Shown here: piece by piece, positions 1 through 8,128 of the stretch | Position numbering within the stretch: position 1 is the first letter of the stretch | How the letters are laid out: every line of letters begins with the position of its first letter | From: UBA3064 sp023258775 | GTDB lineage: Bacteria > Pseudomonadota > Gammaproteobacteria > Burkholderiales > Burkholderiaceae_E | Reading direction: 5' to 3' | Assembly: GCA_044355655.1 (NCBI GenBank) | Contig: JBIKXS010000048.1 | Span: 1-18,682 of the forward strand | Length of the DNA: 18,682 nt | The notes under the pieces: model-generated | What the model was told of the DNA's origin: nothing | The model's database searches: none | The model's input: the letters and a program-made list of their open reading frames with translations, nothing else | Translations under genes and position numbers: made by a program

Positions 1-1515
1 GAGCGGCATTCGATAAGCCCCCCAGCCGAGTAAAGGTCGAGCAGCCCATAGCTGGGAAAGGCTCATTTTCCCGTGAAAGATATCGCCCCCGATGAGCGAA
101 AAGTCGCGCTCTAAATCAAGCGGTGAGTGGGCAGCGTAGCCGAGAATTGACTGCTTAAAACCAGGCGCGAAGTCCTCGATCACCTGAAAAATTGATGCCA
201 CAGCAGTCTGCTTTTGCGCCTCGTCCCACTGAACACCGCCAGGTAGCTCGCGTCGAAAGTGCTGGCAAAACAAGCTGGCAACATGGCAGCCCTCAGGCGC
301 AAGGGTATCGTCAACCGTGCTAGGAATAAGCATTTCAACGATCGGACGCTTTGCCATGCCTTGGTCAATCGCATCCCTATAGGCTTGATCCATCCACTGC
401 AGACTTGGACTTAGAATAATTCCGCTTGAATGGTGTGGGCCATACTCGGGGTGGGCAGTGAACCGAGGCAAACGGCTCAAGGCTACATTCATCCGAAAGC
501 TTGCCGATTCGGATTGATAATGAGACATTGATTGCCGAAAGTCTTCCGGAAGATCAGCTTCGTTTAGCAGTTGCTGACTCATGATGCGCGGATGCGTGTT
601 GCAAGCTAAAACATCTGCTTCTTGAAACGATCCAGATTTGAGTATCACACCCTGAGCTCGACCTCGATCGTGAACAATCCGATGAACAGGCTCATCGCGA
701 TGCAAGCCAACCCCTAATTGTTCGCAGGCTTGAACCATTGCCTGGGTGATTGATCCCATGCCACCGATCGCATGTCCCCATTGACCTTGTTTGCCATTAA
801 CGCCCCCAAAGCAATGGTGGAGTAATACATAGGCTGAGCCAGGCATGCGCGGTGTGCCAAGATGCCCCACCACGGCGTCAAAGGAAAAGAGCGCTTTCAC
901 CGCATCGCTCTCAAACCATTGCGACAAGTGGTCCTCAGCGCTTTCCCCCATTAATCGGAGCAAGACCTGTCGATCGGCAGCGCTGAGTTGACCCAAATCG
1001 CGCAGCCGCGCAAAAGCTTCGCTACTGTTCTTAAGCCAATTGCGCCATGATGACTCCGCTTCCCAAGCCGGTGGTACCTCCCTCGCGAGCTTAGCTAGTG
1101 CCTGCCCCATACGCTCGAGCTGCGCATAATAAGCAGGTAGCGCCGCAGCGTCTTTTTCTGAAACTTTCGCAAATGAGGCCTGTGTTGCGGCCAAACCACC
1201 GCCAGCGCTTAGGCTTTTGCCATCTTCAAGCGGTAGAAAATTAGACAAAGGGCGTTCAACAATCCTTAGTCCAAAGTCGCGCAATCGCATGTCCTCGATG
1301 ATTGCCTCATCAAGCAAGCTCACCGTATAGCTGGCAATCGAATTGCGAAATCCCGGATAAAAGCTGTCGGTAATCGCCGCACCCCCTAAGACGGAGCGTT
1401 TTTCATAAACATCAACGCTCCACCCTGCCCTTGCCAAATAAAAGGCGCAAACAAGACCGTTATGACCCGCGCCAATCACAATCGCTCGGCCGGCGCTTGA
1501 ATCCTTCTTTTTCAT
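1..1515 (-). CDS. PYROXD2/phytoene-desaturase-like FAD-dependent oxidoreductase (3' end outside window)
   Basis: Reverse-strand translation is open from ATG at 1515 to the window edge (505 codons, no stop), so the last few dozen residues are missing. The N-terminus has a Rossmann FAD motif, IVIGAGHNGLVCAFYLARAG, followed by a basic/acidic strand end (VYEKR) and GGAA. Near the cut end are QLWAARPLLGWGAYRMP and, before it, GGDIFHGKMSL, both typical of the PYROXD2/CrtI-like family just before its final FAD-binding segment. The family acts as flavin dehydrogenases or isomerases on varied substrates; the substrate here cannot be read. It is divergent from zwf with a 47-bp gap. No clear Shine-Dalgarno precedes the ATG, and its TAATG context is the only sensible start. 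Family assignment is strong, the specific reaction unknown. Confidence 0.88.
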   Translation of the reverse strand, partial: MKKKDSSAGRAIVIGAGHNGLVCAFYLARAGWSVDVYEKRSVLGGAAITDSFYPGFRNSIASYTVSLLDEAIIEDMRLRDFGLRIVERPLSNFLPLEDGKSLSAGGGLAATQASFAKVSEKDAAALPAYYAQLERMGQALAKLAREVPPAWEAESSWRNWLKNSSEAFARLRDLGQLSAADRQVLLRLMGESAEDHLSQWFESDAVKALFSFDAVVGHLGTPRMPGSAYVLLHHCFGGVNGKQGQWGHAIGGMGSITQAMVQACEQLGVGLHRDEPVHRIVHDRGRAQGVILKSGSFQEADVLACNTHPRIMSQQLLNEADLPEDFRQSMSHYQSESASFRMNVALSRLPRFTAHPEYGPHHSSGIILSPSLQWMDQAYRDAIDQGMAKRPIVEMLIPSTVDDTLAPEGCHVASLFCQHFRRELPGGVQWDEAQKQTAVASIFQVIEDFAPGFKQSILGYAAHSPLDLERDFSLIGGDIFHGKMSLSQLWAARPLLGWGAYRMPL

Positions 1516-1521
1516 TAATCA

Positions 1522-1550
1522 TTCACAAAGTAACGAAGCATGCGTATAGT
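1522..1550 (+). promoter_or_regulatory. Candidate sigma-70 promoter of zwf
   Basis: TTCACA (1522-1527, one mismatch to TTGACA) and TATAGT (1545-1550, one mismatch to TATAAT) are separated by 17 bp. The predicted transcription start is about 1557, only 5-7 nt before the zwf ATG at 1563. It lies in the 47-bp gap between two divergent genes. Prediction is by consensus match only. Confidence 0.5.
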
Positions 1551-1562
1551 GCCAGCCCTGAG

Positions 1563-3023
1563 ATGACATACAAGGTAATCTTTTTCGGCGGAACAGGCGA
1601 TTTGGCATGGCGAAAGCTCATGCCAGCGATGTATGAGGCCTTTCGACATGGTGCACTTCCCAGCGAAGGTCGGATTCTCGCAGCAGCCAGAGAGCGCCAC
1701 GATGACACCAGTTATAGACTGTGGCTGGCTGAGCGATTTTCTGAACTATCTTGGGCTGAACCCTTTTGCGAGCAGGCCTTTGCTCAGTTCGCCGAACAAT
1801 TACACTACCTGCCCATGGATCTTTCCGATCCACAGAGTTATACCCAGCTTCGGACATGGATCGACCGCGAACCAGCCGACGCTATCGTCATTTATCTGGC
1901 GACAGCGCCAAAGCTATTTACCCAAATCTGTCTCTCGCTTGGTAAGGCAGGTTTGAATCGATCCTCCATTCGGATCGTTCTAGAAAAACCACTTGGACAT
2001 GACTTGAAGTCGGCCATTGAGATCAACGAGGCAGTCCTTTCAGTATTCAAAGAGCAGCAGGTTTTCCGAATCGACCATTATCTTGGCAAACAATCGGTGC
2101 AGAATTTAATGGCACTTCGATTTGGCAACTCGCTTTTTGAGCCGCTTTGGCGCCGCGAATGGATTTCGAGCGTACAAATTACTATTGCAGAAGATTTGGG
2201 CGTTGAAAAACGCGGCGCCTACTATGACCACAGCGGTGCGCTCAGAGATATGGTTCAGAACCATCTCTTACAATTGCTTTGCATGGTTGCCATGGAACCG
2301 CCGTCCAGTGATGACGCCGATTCGGTGCGCGATGAAAAGTTAAAAGTGTTGCGAAGCCTTCGTCCTTTTAGCGCTGCCGACGTCGCCCAGTATGTCGTGC
2401 GGGGCCAGTATCGGGCAGGAAGCATTGCGGGTCATGCGGTCAAGGCTTATCGCGATGAGCCTGGCGTCGATCCAGAAAGCACAACAGAGACCTTTGTCGC
2501 GCTTCGCGCCGAGGTCGAGAACTGGCGTTGGGCCGGCGTGCCTTTTTTCCTGAGAACGGGTAAGCGATTAGCAACACGTGGGGCCGAAATCGTCATCAAT
2601 TTTCGACCTGTTCCACATTCTATTTTTCAGGCGCCGATTGGCTCAGAAAACAACCGCCTCGTCATTCGCCTGCAACCCGAAGATTCGATCGAGCTTCATT
2701 TGCTTGCAAAGGCTTCAAGACGCGACCGAGCAGAACAAGGTCGGCTTGCGCCGGTTGCGCTGGACTTAGATTTCAAAGAGGCCTTTGGTTCTCAGAGCAT
2801 CGAGGCCTATGAGCGTTTATTGCGAAAAGTTATCGCCGGTCGGCTTGACCTTTTTGTGCGCTTTGATGAGCAACGAGCGGCGTGGTCATGGGTCATGCCG
2901 ATTCTTGAAAACTGGGGCCAACACCCTGAAACCTGCAGACCCTATGCGGCTGGCACTTGGGGCCCCCCTGCAGCAAGCGCTCTCACGGCTCGCGAAGGCA
3001 TCACCTGGCCGGAAGAACGCTGA
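1563..3023 (+). CDS. zwf: Glucose-6-phosphate 1-dehydrogenase
   Basis: Oxidises glucose-6-phosphate to 6-phosphogluconolactone with NAD(P)+, the entry step to the Entner-Doudoroff and oxidative pentose-phosphate routes (cytosolic). The 486-residue product is near the usual ~490. The N-terminal nucleotide motif is FFGGTGDLAWRK (residues 7-18), EKPLG is at 141-145, and the substrate/catalytic signature RIDHYLGK is at 169-176, followed by the conserved ALRFGN and GVEKRGAYYDHSGALRDMVQNH segments. The open frame extends upstream to 1431, but that would overlap the divergent gene and add 44 residues before the nucleotide-binding strand, so ATG 1563 is chosen. No Shine-Dalgarno is visible; the predicted promoter puts the transcript start within about 6 nt of the ATG. 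It converges on eda-edd, which carry out the following steps. Identity is very secure. Confidence 0.97.
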   Translation: MTYKVIFFGGTGDLAWRKLMPAMYEAFRHGALPSEGRILAAARERHDDTSYRLWLAERFSELSWAEPFCEQAFAQFAEQLHYLPMDLSDPQSYTQLRTWIDREPADAIVIYLATAPKLFTQICLSLGKAGLNRSSIRIVLEKPLGHDLKSAIEINEAVLSVFKEQQVFRIDHYLGKQSVQNLMALRFGNSLFEPLWRREWISSVQITIAEDLGVEKRGAYYDHSGALRDMVQNHLLQLLCMVAMEPPSSDDADSVRDEKLKVLRSLRPFSAADVAQYVVRGQYRAGSIAGHAVKAYRDEPGVDPESTTETFVALRAEVENWRWAGVPFFLRTGKRLATRGAEIVINFRPVPHSIFQAPIGSENNRLVIRLQPEDSIELHLLAKASRRDRAEQGRLAPVALDLDFKEAFGSQSIEAYERLLRKVIAGRLDLFVRFDEQRAAWSWVMPILENWGQHPETCRPYAAGTWGPPAASALTAREGITWPEER

Positions 3024-3025
3024 AC

Positions 3026-3091
3026 TTTGACCTGACAACAGGTTCATTTTGACGCAACAACAGGTTCTCTTTGACGCGACAACAGGTTCTA
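3026..3091. repeat. Three tandem 22-bp direct repeats between convergent zwf and eda
   Basis: Units begin at 3026, 3048 and 3070. Each starts TTTGAC and contains ACAACAGGTTC; the central two to three bases vary (CTG, GCA, GCG). Read on the minus strand, each unit begins TGTTGT and ends with GAACC. The array fills nearly all of the 103-bp gap and is followed by an AT-rich patch (3091-3105). It has no stem-loop with a T-run, so it does not look like an intrinsic terminator. The layout resembles the multi-repeat termini of IS21-type elements, but no transposase is nearby, so that reading is inference. Confidence 0.85.
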
Positions 3092-3126
3092 AAAGCTATA
3101 AAATTTCCTCATGGCAGACTTAGCCC

Positions 3127-3885
3127 TCAACGCTGAGCGGTGAAGGCGCGCTCAAGGGCCTGAGCCTGGCTCGCTAAATCACGAATCAATAGCCAGTCGC
3201 CTGCTGCAAGCGCCGTTGCAGGAATCATCCAACTGCCACCAACGCAAGCGACATTGCTCAAGGCCAGATAGTCCCTGGCCTTGCTGACATCGATACCCCC
3301 TGTGGGGCAAAACATGGTCTCAGCAAATGGACTTGCGAACGACTGTATCAGTCGAATGCCGCCGATGGCTTCAGCAGGAAATAGCTTTACAAAATAGAAC
3401 CCATCACGATTAGCCTGCATCAACTCACTAGCACTTGCAATCCCGGGTAGCAAGTCAAGGCCATGTTTCCGACAGGTCTCGCCCAATTCAGGGTCATAAC
3501 CAGGGCTCACGGCAAACTGAGCACCTGCATCGACCACCGCCGACACCTGGCTGATCTGCCTGAGCGTACCTGCGCCAATGAATAGCTCAGGAAAGCGCTT
3601 TCTTAAGCTGCATATGACATCAAGTGCACAGGCCGTGCGAAGCGTGATTTCAAGCACAGTGAGCCCTGCCTCAAGAAGCGCCTCCGCCAGCGGTATCGCC
3701 TGATCCATGTCCTTGATCACCATCACAGGCACGACAGGCCCTCGGGCCACCATATGCTTGAAAACCGCCGGCAAGTCTTGCTCGCGCTTCAAAGAGCGAG
3801 CCGATGCCTCGGTGGTTTTGCCTTGAGCGGACAAGGCGATCGCCCCGGCTTGAACTGAATCGATGGTTTTGCTTTGATTTACCAA
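3127..3885 (-). CDS. eda: 2-dehydro-3-deoxy-phosphogluconate (KDPG) aldolase
   Basis: Cleaves KDPG to pyruvate and glyceraldehyde-3-phosphate, the last Entner-Doudoroff step, as a class I Schiff-base aldolase. Visible family blocks are GPVVPVMVI (49-57), EITLRT with the catalytic Glu79 (79-84), GAGTL (105-109), SPGYDPEL, and FVKLFPAEA with Schiff-base Lys167, followed by CPTGGI. The chosen start is a TTG at 3885 that overlaps the edd stop by 7 nt and has AAGGGG 7 nt upstream, pointing to translational coupling. It gives 252 residues against about 213 for E. coli Eda, so there is an N-terminal extension of 30-40 residues. Alternatives are TTG 3792 (221 aa) and ATG 3753 (208 aa), neither with a good ribosome site. 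Function is secure; the exact start is not. Confidence 0.95.
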   Translation of the reverse strand: MVNQSKTIDSVQAGAIALSAQGKTTEASARSLKREQDLPAVFKHMVARGPVVPVMVIKDMDQAIPLAEALLEAGLTVLEITLRTACALDVICSLRKRFPELFIGAGTLRQISQVSAVVDAGAQFAVSPGYDPELGETCRKHGLDLLPGIASASELMQANRDGFYFVKLFPAEAIGGIRLIQSFASPFAETMFCPTGGIDVSKARDYLALSNVACVGGSWMIPATALAAGDWLLIRDLASQAQALERAFTAQR

Positions 3886-5675
3886 CTACACGCCCCTTGC
3901 TCTGGATTTGATAACTGTTTTCTTAGCTCTGTAAACAACGCGCGACCAAGACTTCCATCTTGTTTGTCATGCTTTGAATCATGAGCGGAAAGATGATGAT
4001 CGCGTCGACGCCTTAGTTCATCATCGGGGACATGACATTGCAAGATGCCTTTGCTGGCATCAAGATGAATCATATCGCCGTCGCAGAGCCATTGAATCGG
4101 CCCTGACTCGCTAGCCTCAGGCCATAAATGAATCGCAGCCGGGATCTTGCCCGATGCGCCGCTCATGCGACCATCGGTCACAAGCGCCACGCGAAAGCCT
4201 TTTTTTTGTAACACTGAAAGCGGTGGCGTCAGCTTATGTAACTCGGGCATACCATTTGCTCGCGGTCCCTGCCCTCGCAAGACTGCCACAAAGTCACGCT
4301 CAAGTTCACCCGCCTCAAAGGCTCGAAGAAACGCCTCTTGTGTTTCGAAGACCAAAGCGGGCGCAAATACCTCCCAATGAGCCTGCGGAACCGCAGAGGT
4401 CTTTATGACTGCTCGCCCCAAATTACCCTGCAGCAGACGTAAACCACCTTGTGCATCAAAAGGATTGCGATAACTGCGAAGGACCGATTCGTCGGCGCTT
4501 TGCCGATTGACAGCTTGTAGTCGTTCAGCCATGGTCTCGCCAGTTGCCGTAAGAACCTCGCCAAATAAAAGTCCAGCATCGAGGAGTTGAGCTAGTATAT
4601 AGAGCGGTCCACCAGCGGCTTGCATCGCATTCACATCAGCCTCACCATTCGGATAAACCCTCGCAAGCAAGGGTGTGATCGCAGATAAGGCATCAAAATC
4701 GTCCCAGTCGATAACAATCCCTGCAGCCCTTGCGACTGCCACCCAATGGATGAGATGGTTGGTTGAACCGCCAGTTGCCAAAAGCGCAAGCATGGCATTC
4801 ACAATCACCCTTTCATCGACCAACTCACCAATGCCCAAAAGCTTCGCTTTGCCTGCGCGGGCTTGCTGAACATGGTCGATCAATGCAGCGACTGCTGCCT
4901 CATCGTGGATCAATCGCTCCTGGCTTGCGGGCAAGGCAAATGCCGCACCAGCTACATGTAGTCCCATGGCTTCTAAAAGCATCTGGTTGCTATTGGCTGT
5001 GCCGTAAAACGTGCACGTACCGGGAGCATGGTAAGCCTGGGATTCGGCTTCAAGCAATTCATCACGTCCTAGAAGACCTTGAGCATAACGCTCACGAATC
5101 ATACTTTTTTCTTGATTTGATAAGCCCGAAGGCATAGGGCCCGCTGGCATAAACAAGGTGGGCAGATGACCAAAATGCAATGAACCAATCAATAAGCCTG
5201 GCACAATCTTGTCGCATACACCAAGACAAAGGCTCGCGTCGAAAACTTCATGTGAGAGGCCAATGGCTGTTGCTTGTGCGATGAGATCTCGTGACAAGAG
5301 ACTCAATTCCATGCCGCGTCTGCCCTGGGTAATACCATCGCACATGGCAGGCACACCACTTGCTACCTGAATGCTGGCACCTCGTTGCGCTGCCCATTGC
5401 CTGATTCGCTGCGGATAGGCAGCGTAGGGTTGATGTGCAGAAAGCATATCGTTATAGGCGCTAATGACAGCAAGATGGGGTGCACGCTCAAAACGAAGCT
5501 TTAACTTATCGGAAGCAGGCATTGCAGCCCAGGCATGCGCAAGATTGGCACAACCCATGTGGTCGCGTATCGGAGGCCTGTCGCGCTCCTTTGCAATTTG
5601 TTCAAGATAAGCCGCTCGCCCTGCTCGGCTGCGTCTTCTTATGCGTTCGGTAATCGAAGCGACTCTTGGATTCAT
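3879..5675 (-). CDS. edd: Phosphogluconate dehydratase
   Basis: Dehydrates 6-phosphogluconate to KDPG; belongs to the IlvD/Edd [4Fe-4S] dehydratase family. The 598-residue length matches the family (~603). Key segments are VPAMCDGITQGRRGMELS (Cys112), LGVCDKIVPG (Cys154) and GTCTFYGTANSNQM (Cys221); Cys154 and Cys221 fall at the cluster-ligand positions known for Edd. GGSTNHLIHW and VTDGRMSGASGKIPAAIH are further Edd/IlvD signatures. Start ATG 5675 has a strong GAGGTGG ribosome site. It is first of the two-gene edd-eda operon. A promoter and two copies of a 16-bp motif lie upstream, in the region shared with the divergent TonB receptor gene. Confidence 0.97.
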   Translation of the reverse strand: MNPRVASITERIRRRSRAGRAAYLEQIAKERDRPPIRDHMGCANLAHAWAAMPASDKLKLRFERAPHLAVISAYNDMLSAHQPYAAYPQRIRQWAAQRGASIQVASGVPAMCDGITQGRRGMELSLLSRDLIAQATAIGLSHEVFDASLCLGVCDKIVPGLLIGSLHFGHLPTLFMPAGPMPSGLSNQEKSMIRERYAQGLLGRDELLEAESQAYHAPGTCTFYGTANSNQMLLEAMGLHVAGAAFALPASQERLIHDEAAVAALIDHVQQARAGKAKLLGIGELVDERVIVNAMLALLATGGSTNHLIHWVAVARAAGIVIDWDDFDALSAITPLLARVYPNGEADVNAMQAAGGPLYILAQLLDAGLLFGEVLTATGETMAERLQAVNRQSADESVLRSYRNPFDAQGGLRLLQGNLGRAVIKTSAVPQAHWEVFAPALVFETQEAFLRAFEAGELERDFVAVLRGQGPRANGMPELHKLTPPLSVLQKKGFRVALVTDGRMSGASGKIPAAIHLWPEASESGPIQWLCDGDMIHLDASKGILQCHVPDDELRRRRDHHLSAHDSKHDKQDGSLGRALFTELRKQLSNPEQGACSW

Positions 5676-5700
5676 GCACCACCTCTTAATAAATCAGGCG

Positions 5701-5764
5701 AGGGTTCGCTGCAGCGTGACATCAAAGCGACAGCCGATAAGTCAGTCAAGGGTTCGCTGTAGCG
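5701..5764. repeat. Pair of 16-bp direct repeats, candidate operator for edd-eda and/or the receptor operon
   Basis: AGGGTTCGCTGCAGCG at 5701-5716 and AGGGTTCGCTGTAGCG at 5749-5764 differ at one base and start 48 bp apart. The first contains the perfect 10-bp palindrome CGCTGCAGCG. Relative to the predicted edd promoter, one copy covers the start point and the other abuts the -35 box from upstream. This is the geometry expected of a two-site operator. The regulator is unknown and is not in the window. Confidence 0.7.
5721..5749 (-). promoter_or_regulatory. Candidate sigma-70 promoter of edd-eda
   Basis: On the minus strand TTGACT (plus-strand 5744-5749) and TTTGAT (5721-5726) are separated by 17 bp. 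The predicted start is near 5714, leaving a leader of about 38 nt that contains the GAGGTGG ribosome site of edd. The -35 is 5/6 and the -10 is 4/6 to consensus. Confidence 0.45.
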
Positions 5765-5812
5765 GAATAATGCCAAAATAAGACCTTCATGGCTCTCGTC
5801 CTTAAGGCTTAC

Positions 5813-8128
5813 ATGCGTGTTTCTCGCTATAGCGCTTTGCTTTTCATCGCAGTATGCCTTGTTCCATGCTCTGGCATTGCACAAAGCAGCGCTCCTCAGA
5901 TCCAACCCGCGTTGCCTTTGCAGGGCAGCGAACCAACGCCTCAATCAGGTCCGACTCCGCTGCGCAGCGATCAAAAACCGCAAGCTTCCAGCCCTGAGCA
6001 AAGCGATCGTATTGAGGTACGTGGTCAGGGATTAAGCGACGATGATCAAAGGCGATTCTCCACTGCCGCCAAAATCGTCATTGGCCGCGAGCAAATTGAG
6101 CAGTTCGGCGACTCGAATATTTCAGAGGTCTTGAGAAGGCTACCTGGAATCACCTTAAGCGGCCCACCAGGTCGCGGAGGCCCGCCCCGCATGCGAGGCC
6201 TGGGCGCGGGCTACACTCAAATTTTGATCGACGGTCAACGAACACCGCCCGGTTTTTCGATCGACGCGCTCACGCCCGAACAGGTAGAACGGATCGAGAT
6301 CTTGCGAGCGCCAACGGCAGAGACCGGAGCGCGCGCCATCGGCGGCACCATCAATGTCATTACCCGCGAGGGTTTTGTCCGTCGTCTCAATGATTTACGA
6401 CTCGGCATTGGTCTGGAAAATGGTCGCGCATCGCCTGGTCTCTCTTGGGCTTACAACAACAGTAACGACAAATGGATCTATAACTTATCACTAAGTAGCT
6501 TCTTTGCAAATCGCGAGGAACGCGATGCTGCTGAAACCCGCGACGTTCGAATCGAGGACGAACAAATTGTTCGCTCTCAGCGATCAGAAAGCTTTAGCGT
6601 CAATCATCGCTACGGACTGAATCTCACAGCCCGACTTCAGCAACGCGGCGGCATGGGTGAAACTTTCTTACTAGTACCCTCAATTTTCCATGCACAAGGC
6701 GATAGCAAACGTAACTTGAGTTTGAGGCAGCTCAGTGGCAGCCCCGATCCGACTGCCCCCGCGTTTTACGATTTCGGTCAAAGCGCGGGGCAAAGCGATT
6801 TTACGGTGGGCAGGCTTAATGCCACCTTGAGACGCAATCTAGCGCCGGGCACGCGGCTCGAACTTAATGGGGCAAGTTCAGCATGGCTTAATCGCAGCGA
6901 TACTGCAAGGCAGGAATTCAATCGGGATGGACTACTGCTACGAAGCGCCAATGAAGACAGTCAAATCGAGGAAAAAAGTTTAACCTTTAGCGGCAAGCTG
7001 TCTAAGGTTCTGGATAATGATCATAGTCTGGTCGCAGGGCTCGAGTGGGCGCCTACCTGGCGCGAGGAAAGCAAGCGTCAAAGCCAAGATGGCGTAGCAA
7101 TCCTTACTGAGTTTGGCGATAATCTCAAAGCCAGTAGCCAGCGCCTTGCCGCTTATGCCCAGGATGAATGGGCGATTTCACCGCGCTGGTCCGCTCACGC
7201 GGGTCTACGCTGGGAGGCAATTCGTACGAAGGGTGAGGCGAGTTCAGGACATGCCCCTGATAATCAATCCTCGGTATGGACGCCACTTTTTCACACCGTA
7301 TGGAAACCAGATGAAAAAGCGCGGGATCAGATAAGACTTAGCCTTACTCGAAGTTACAAATCACCCACGCTTGCCTCATTGATTGCCCGTCCAAGCGTTG
7401 ATTCGCGCTACCCGCTAAGCGGTTCCAACACGGCCGTCAATCCCGACCGTGCAGGCAACCCGAACTTACGTCCCGAGCTGGCCACCGGTATCGACCTTGC
7501 TTACGAGCGCTATTTCCGAGAAGGTGGAAGCCTAAGCATCAATCTCTTTCATCGGGAAATACAAGACTACATGCGAAATGTTCCTCCGAGTCTTGAGACG
7601 GTAAGCTACGCGGGCGTCCCTCGCTGGGTGAGTCGGATGCAAAATGTTGGCGAAGCTTTCACCCAGGGTATCGAACTTGAGGCCAAGTTCCGGGTTGACC
7701 AAATCTGGCCTGGTGCACCACGCACAGAGATTCGAAGTAATTTGAGTCTCTTCAACTCGGAAGTTAAATCAGTCCTCGGACCTAACAATCGGCTTGATCA
7801 GCAACCTCGTGTAAGCGGTAATCTCGGTCTCGACCACCGTTTTCGCCAGACTCCCTTACGGCTTGGCGGCAACCTCAACATCACACCCGGTTTCGAAACC
7901 CGTACCGATGAAAGCGCTTTATTACGATCGGGCTTGAAGCGGGTTTGGGATGCTTACGCGTTATGGATTTTTTCACCTAATTCGCAGGTACGACTAAGTG
8001 GTAGCAATTTGCATCCCATCGACTTTATCTCGACGCGATCGCAGATTGTTGGCCTCGAGCGGCATGAAATAAGCAACTTTAATCAGTCCTATATCAATTG
8101 GCGTATTCAATGGGAGTTAAAACTATGA
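5813..8128 (+). CDS. TonB-dependent outer-membrane receptor
   Basis: A 771-residue outer-membrane receptor. The N-terminus MRVSRYSALLFIAVCLVPCS...GIAQ is a clear Sec signal peptide. A Pro/Gln/Ser-rich linker and a TonB-box-like DRIEVRG segment follow. The plug domain is recognisable from ISEVLRRLPGITL, RMRGLGAGYTQILIDGQR, LTPEQVERIEILRAPTA and GTINVITR; the rest is a beta-barrel with alternating hydrophobic strands ending WRIQWELKL. ATG 5813 is preferred because it directly begins the signal peptide and has AAGG just upstream; ATG 5789, 8 codons earlier in frame, is possible. The substrate is not evident: siderophore, cobalamin or sugar receptors share these features. It is divergent from edd-eda, which makes a carbohydrate ligand conceivable, but this is inference. 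It overlaps the cupin gene by 4 nt (ATGA). Confidence 0.93.
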   Translation: MRVSRYSALLFIAVCLVPCSGIAQSSAPQIQPALPLQGSEPTPQSGPTPLRSDQKPQASSPEQSDRIEVRGQGLSDDDQRRFSTAAKIVIGREQIEQFGDSNISEVLRRLPGITLSGPPGRGGPPRMRGLGAGYTQILIDGQRTPPGFSIDALTPEQVERIEILRAPTAETGARAIGGTINVITREGFVRRLNDLRLGIGLENGRASPGLSWAYNNSNDKWIYNLSLSSFFANREERDAAETRDVRIEDEQIVRSQRSESFSVNHRYGLNLTARLQQRGGMGETFLLVPSIFHAQGDSKRNLSLRQLSGSPDPTAPAFYDFGQSAGQSDFTVGRLNATLRRNLAPGTRLELNGASSAWLNRSDTARQEFNRDGLLLRSANEDSQIEEKSLTFSGKLSKVLDNDHSLVAGLEWAPTWREESKRQSQDGVAILTEFGDNLKASSQRLAAYAQDEWAISPRWSAHAGLRWEAIRTKGEASSGHAPDNQSSVWTPLFHTVWKPDEKARDQIRLSLTRSYKSPTLASLIARPSVDSRYPLSGSNTAVNPDRAGNPNLRPELATGIDLAYERYFREGGSLSINLFHREIQDYMRNVPPSLETVSYAGVPRWVSRMQNVGEAFTQGIELEAKFRVDQIWPGAPRTEIRSNLSLFNSEVKSVLGPNNRLDQQPRVSGNLGLDHRFRQTPLRLGGNLNITPGFETRTDESALLRSGLKRVWDAYALWIFSPNSQVRLSGSNLHPIDFISTRSQIVGLERHEISNFNQSYINWRIQWELKL

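Noticed and set aside
1431..1562. In-frame upstream extension of zwf (44 extra residues)
   Set aside because: It overlaps the divergent oxidoreductase gene and would put a long tail before the nucleotide-binding strand that normally begins the enzyme.
3111..3143. 10-codon ATG frame after the 22-bp repeats
   Set aside because: Too short to support, has no ribosome site and overlaps the 3' end of eda.
4763..5137. 124-codon plus-strand frame opposite edd
   Set aside because: Shadow of a strongly conserved gene on the other strand; composition is low in family-like features.
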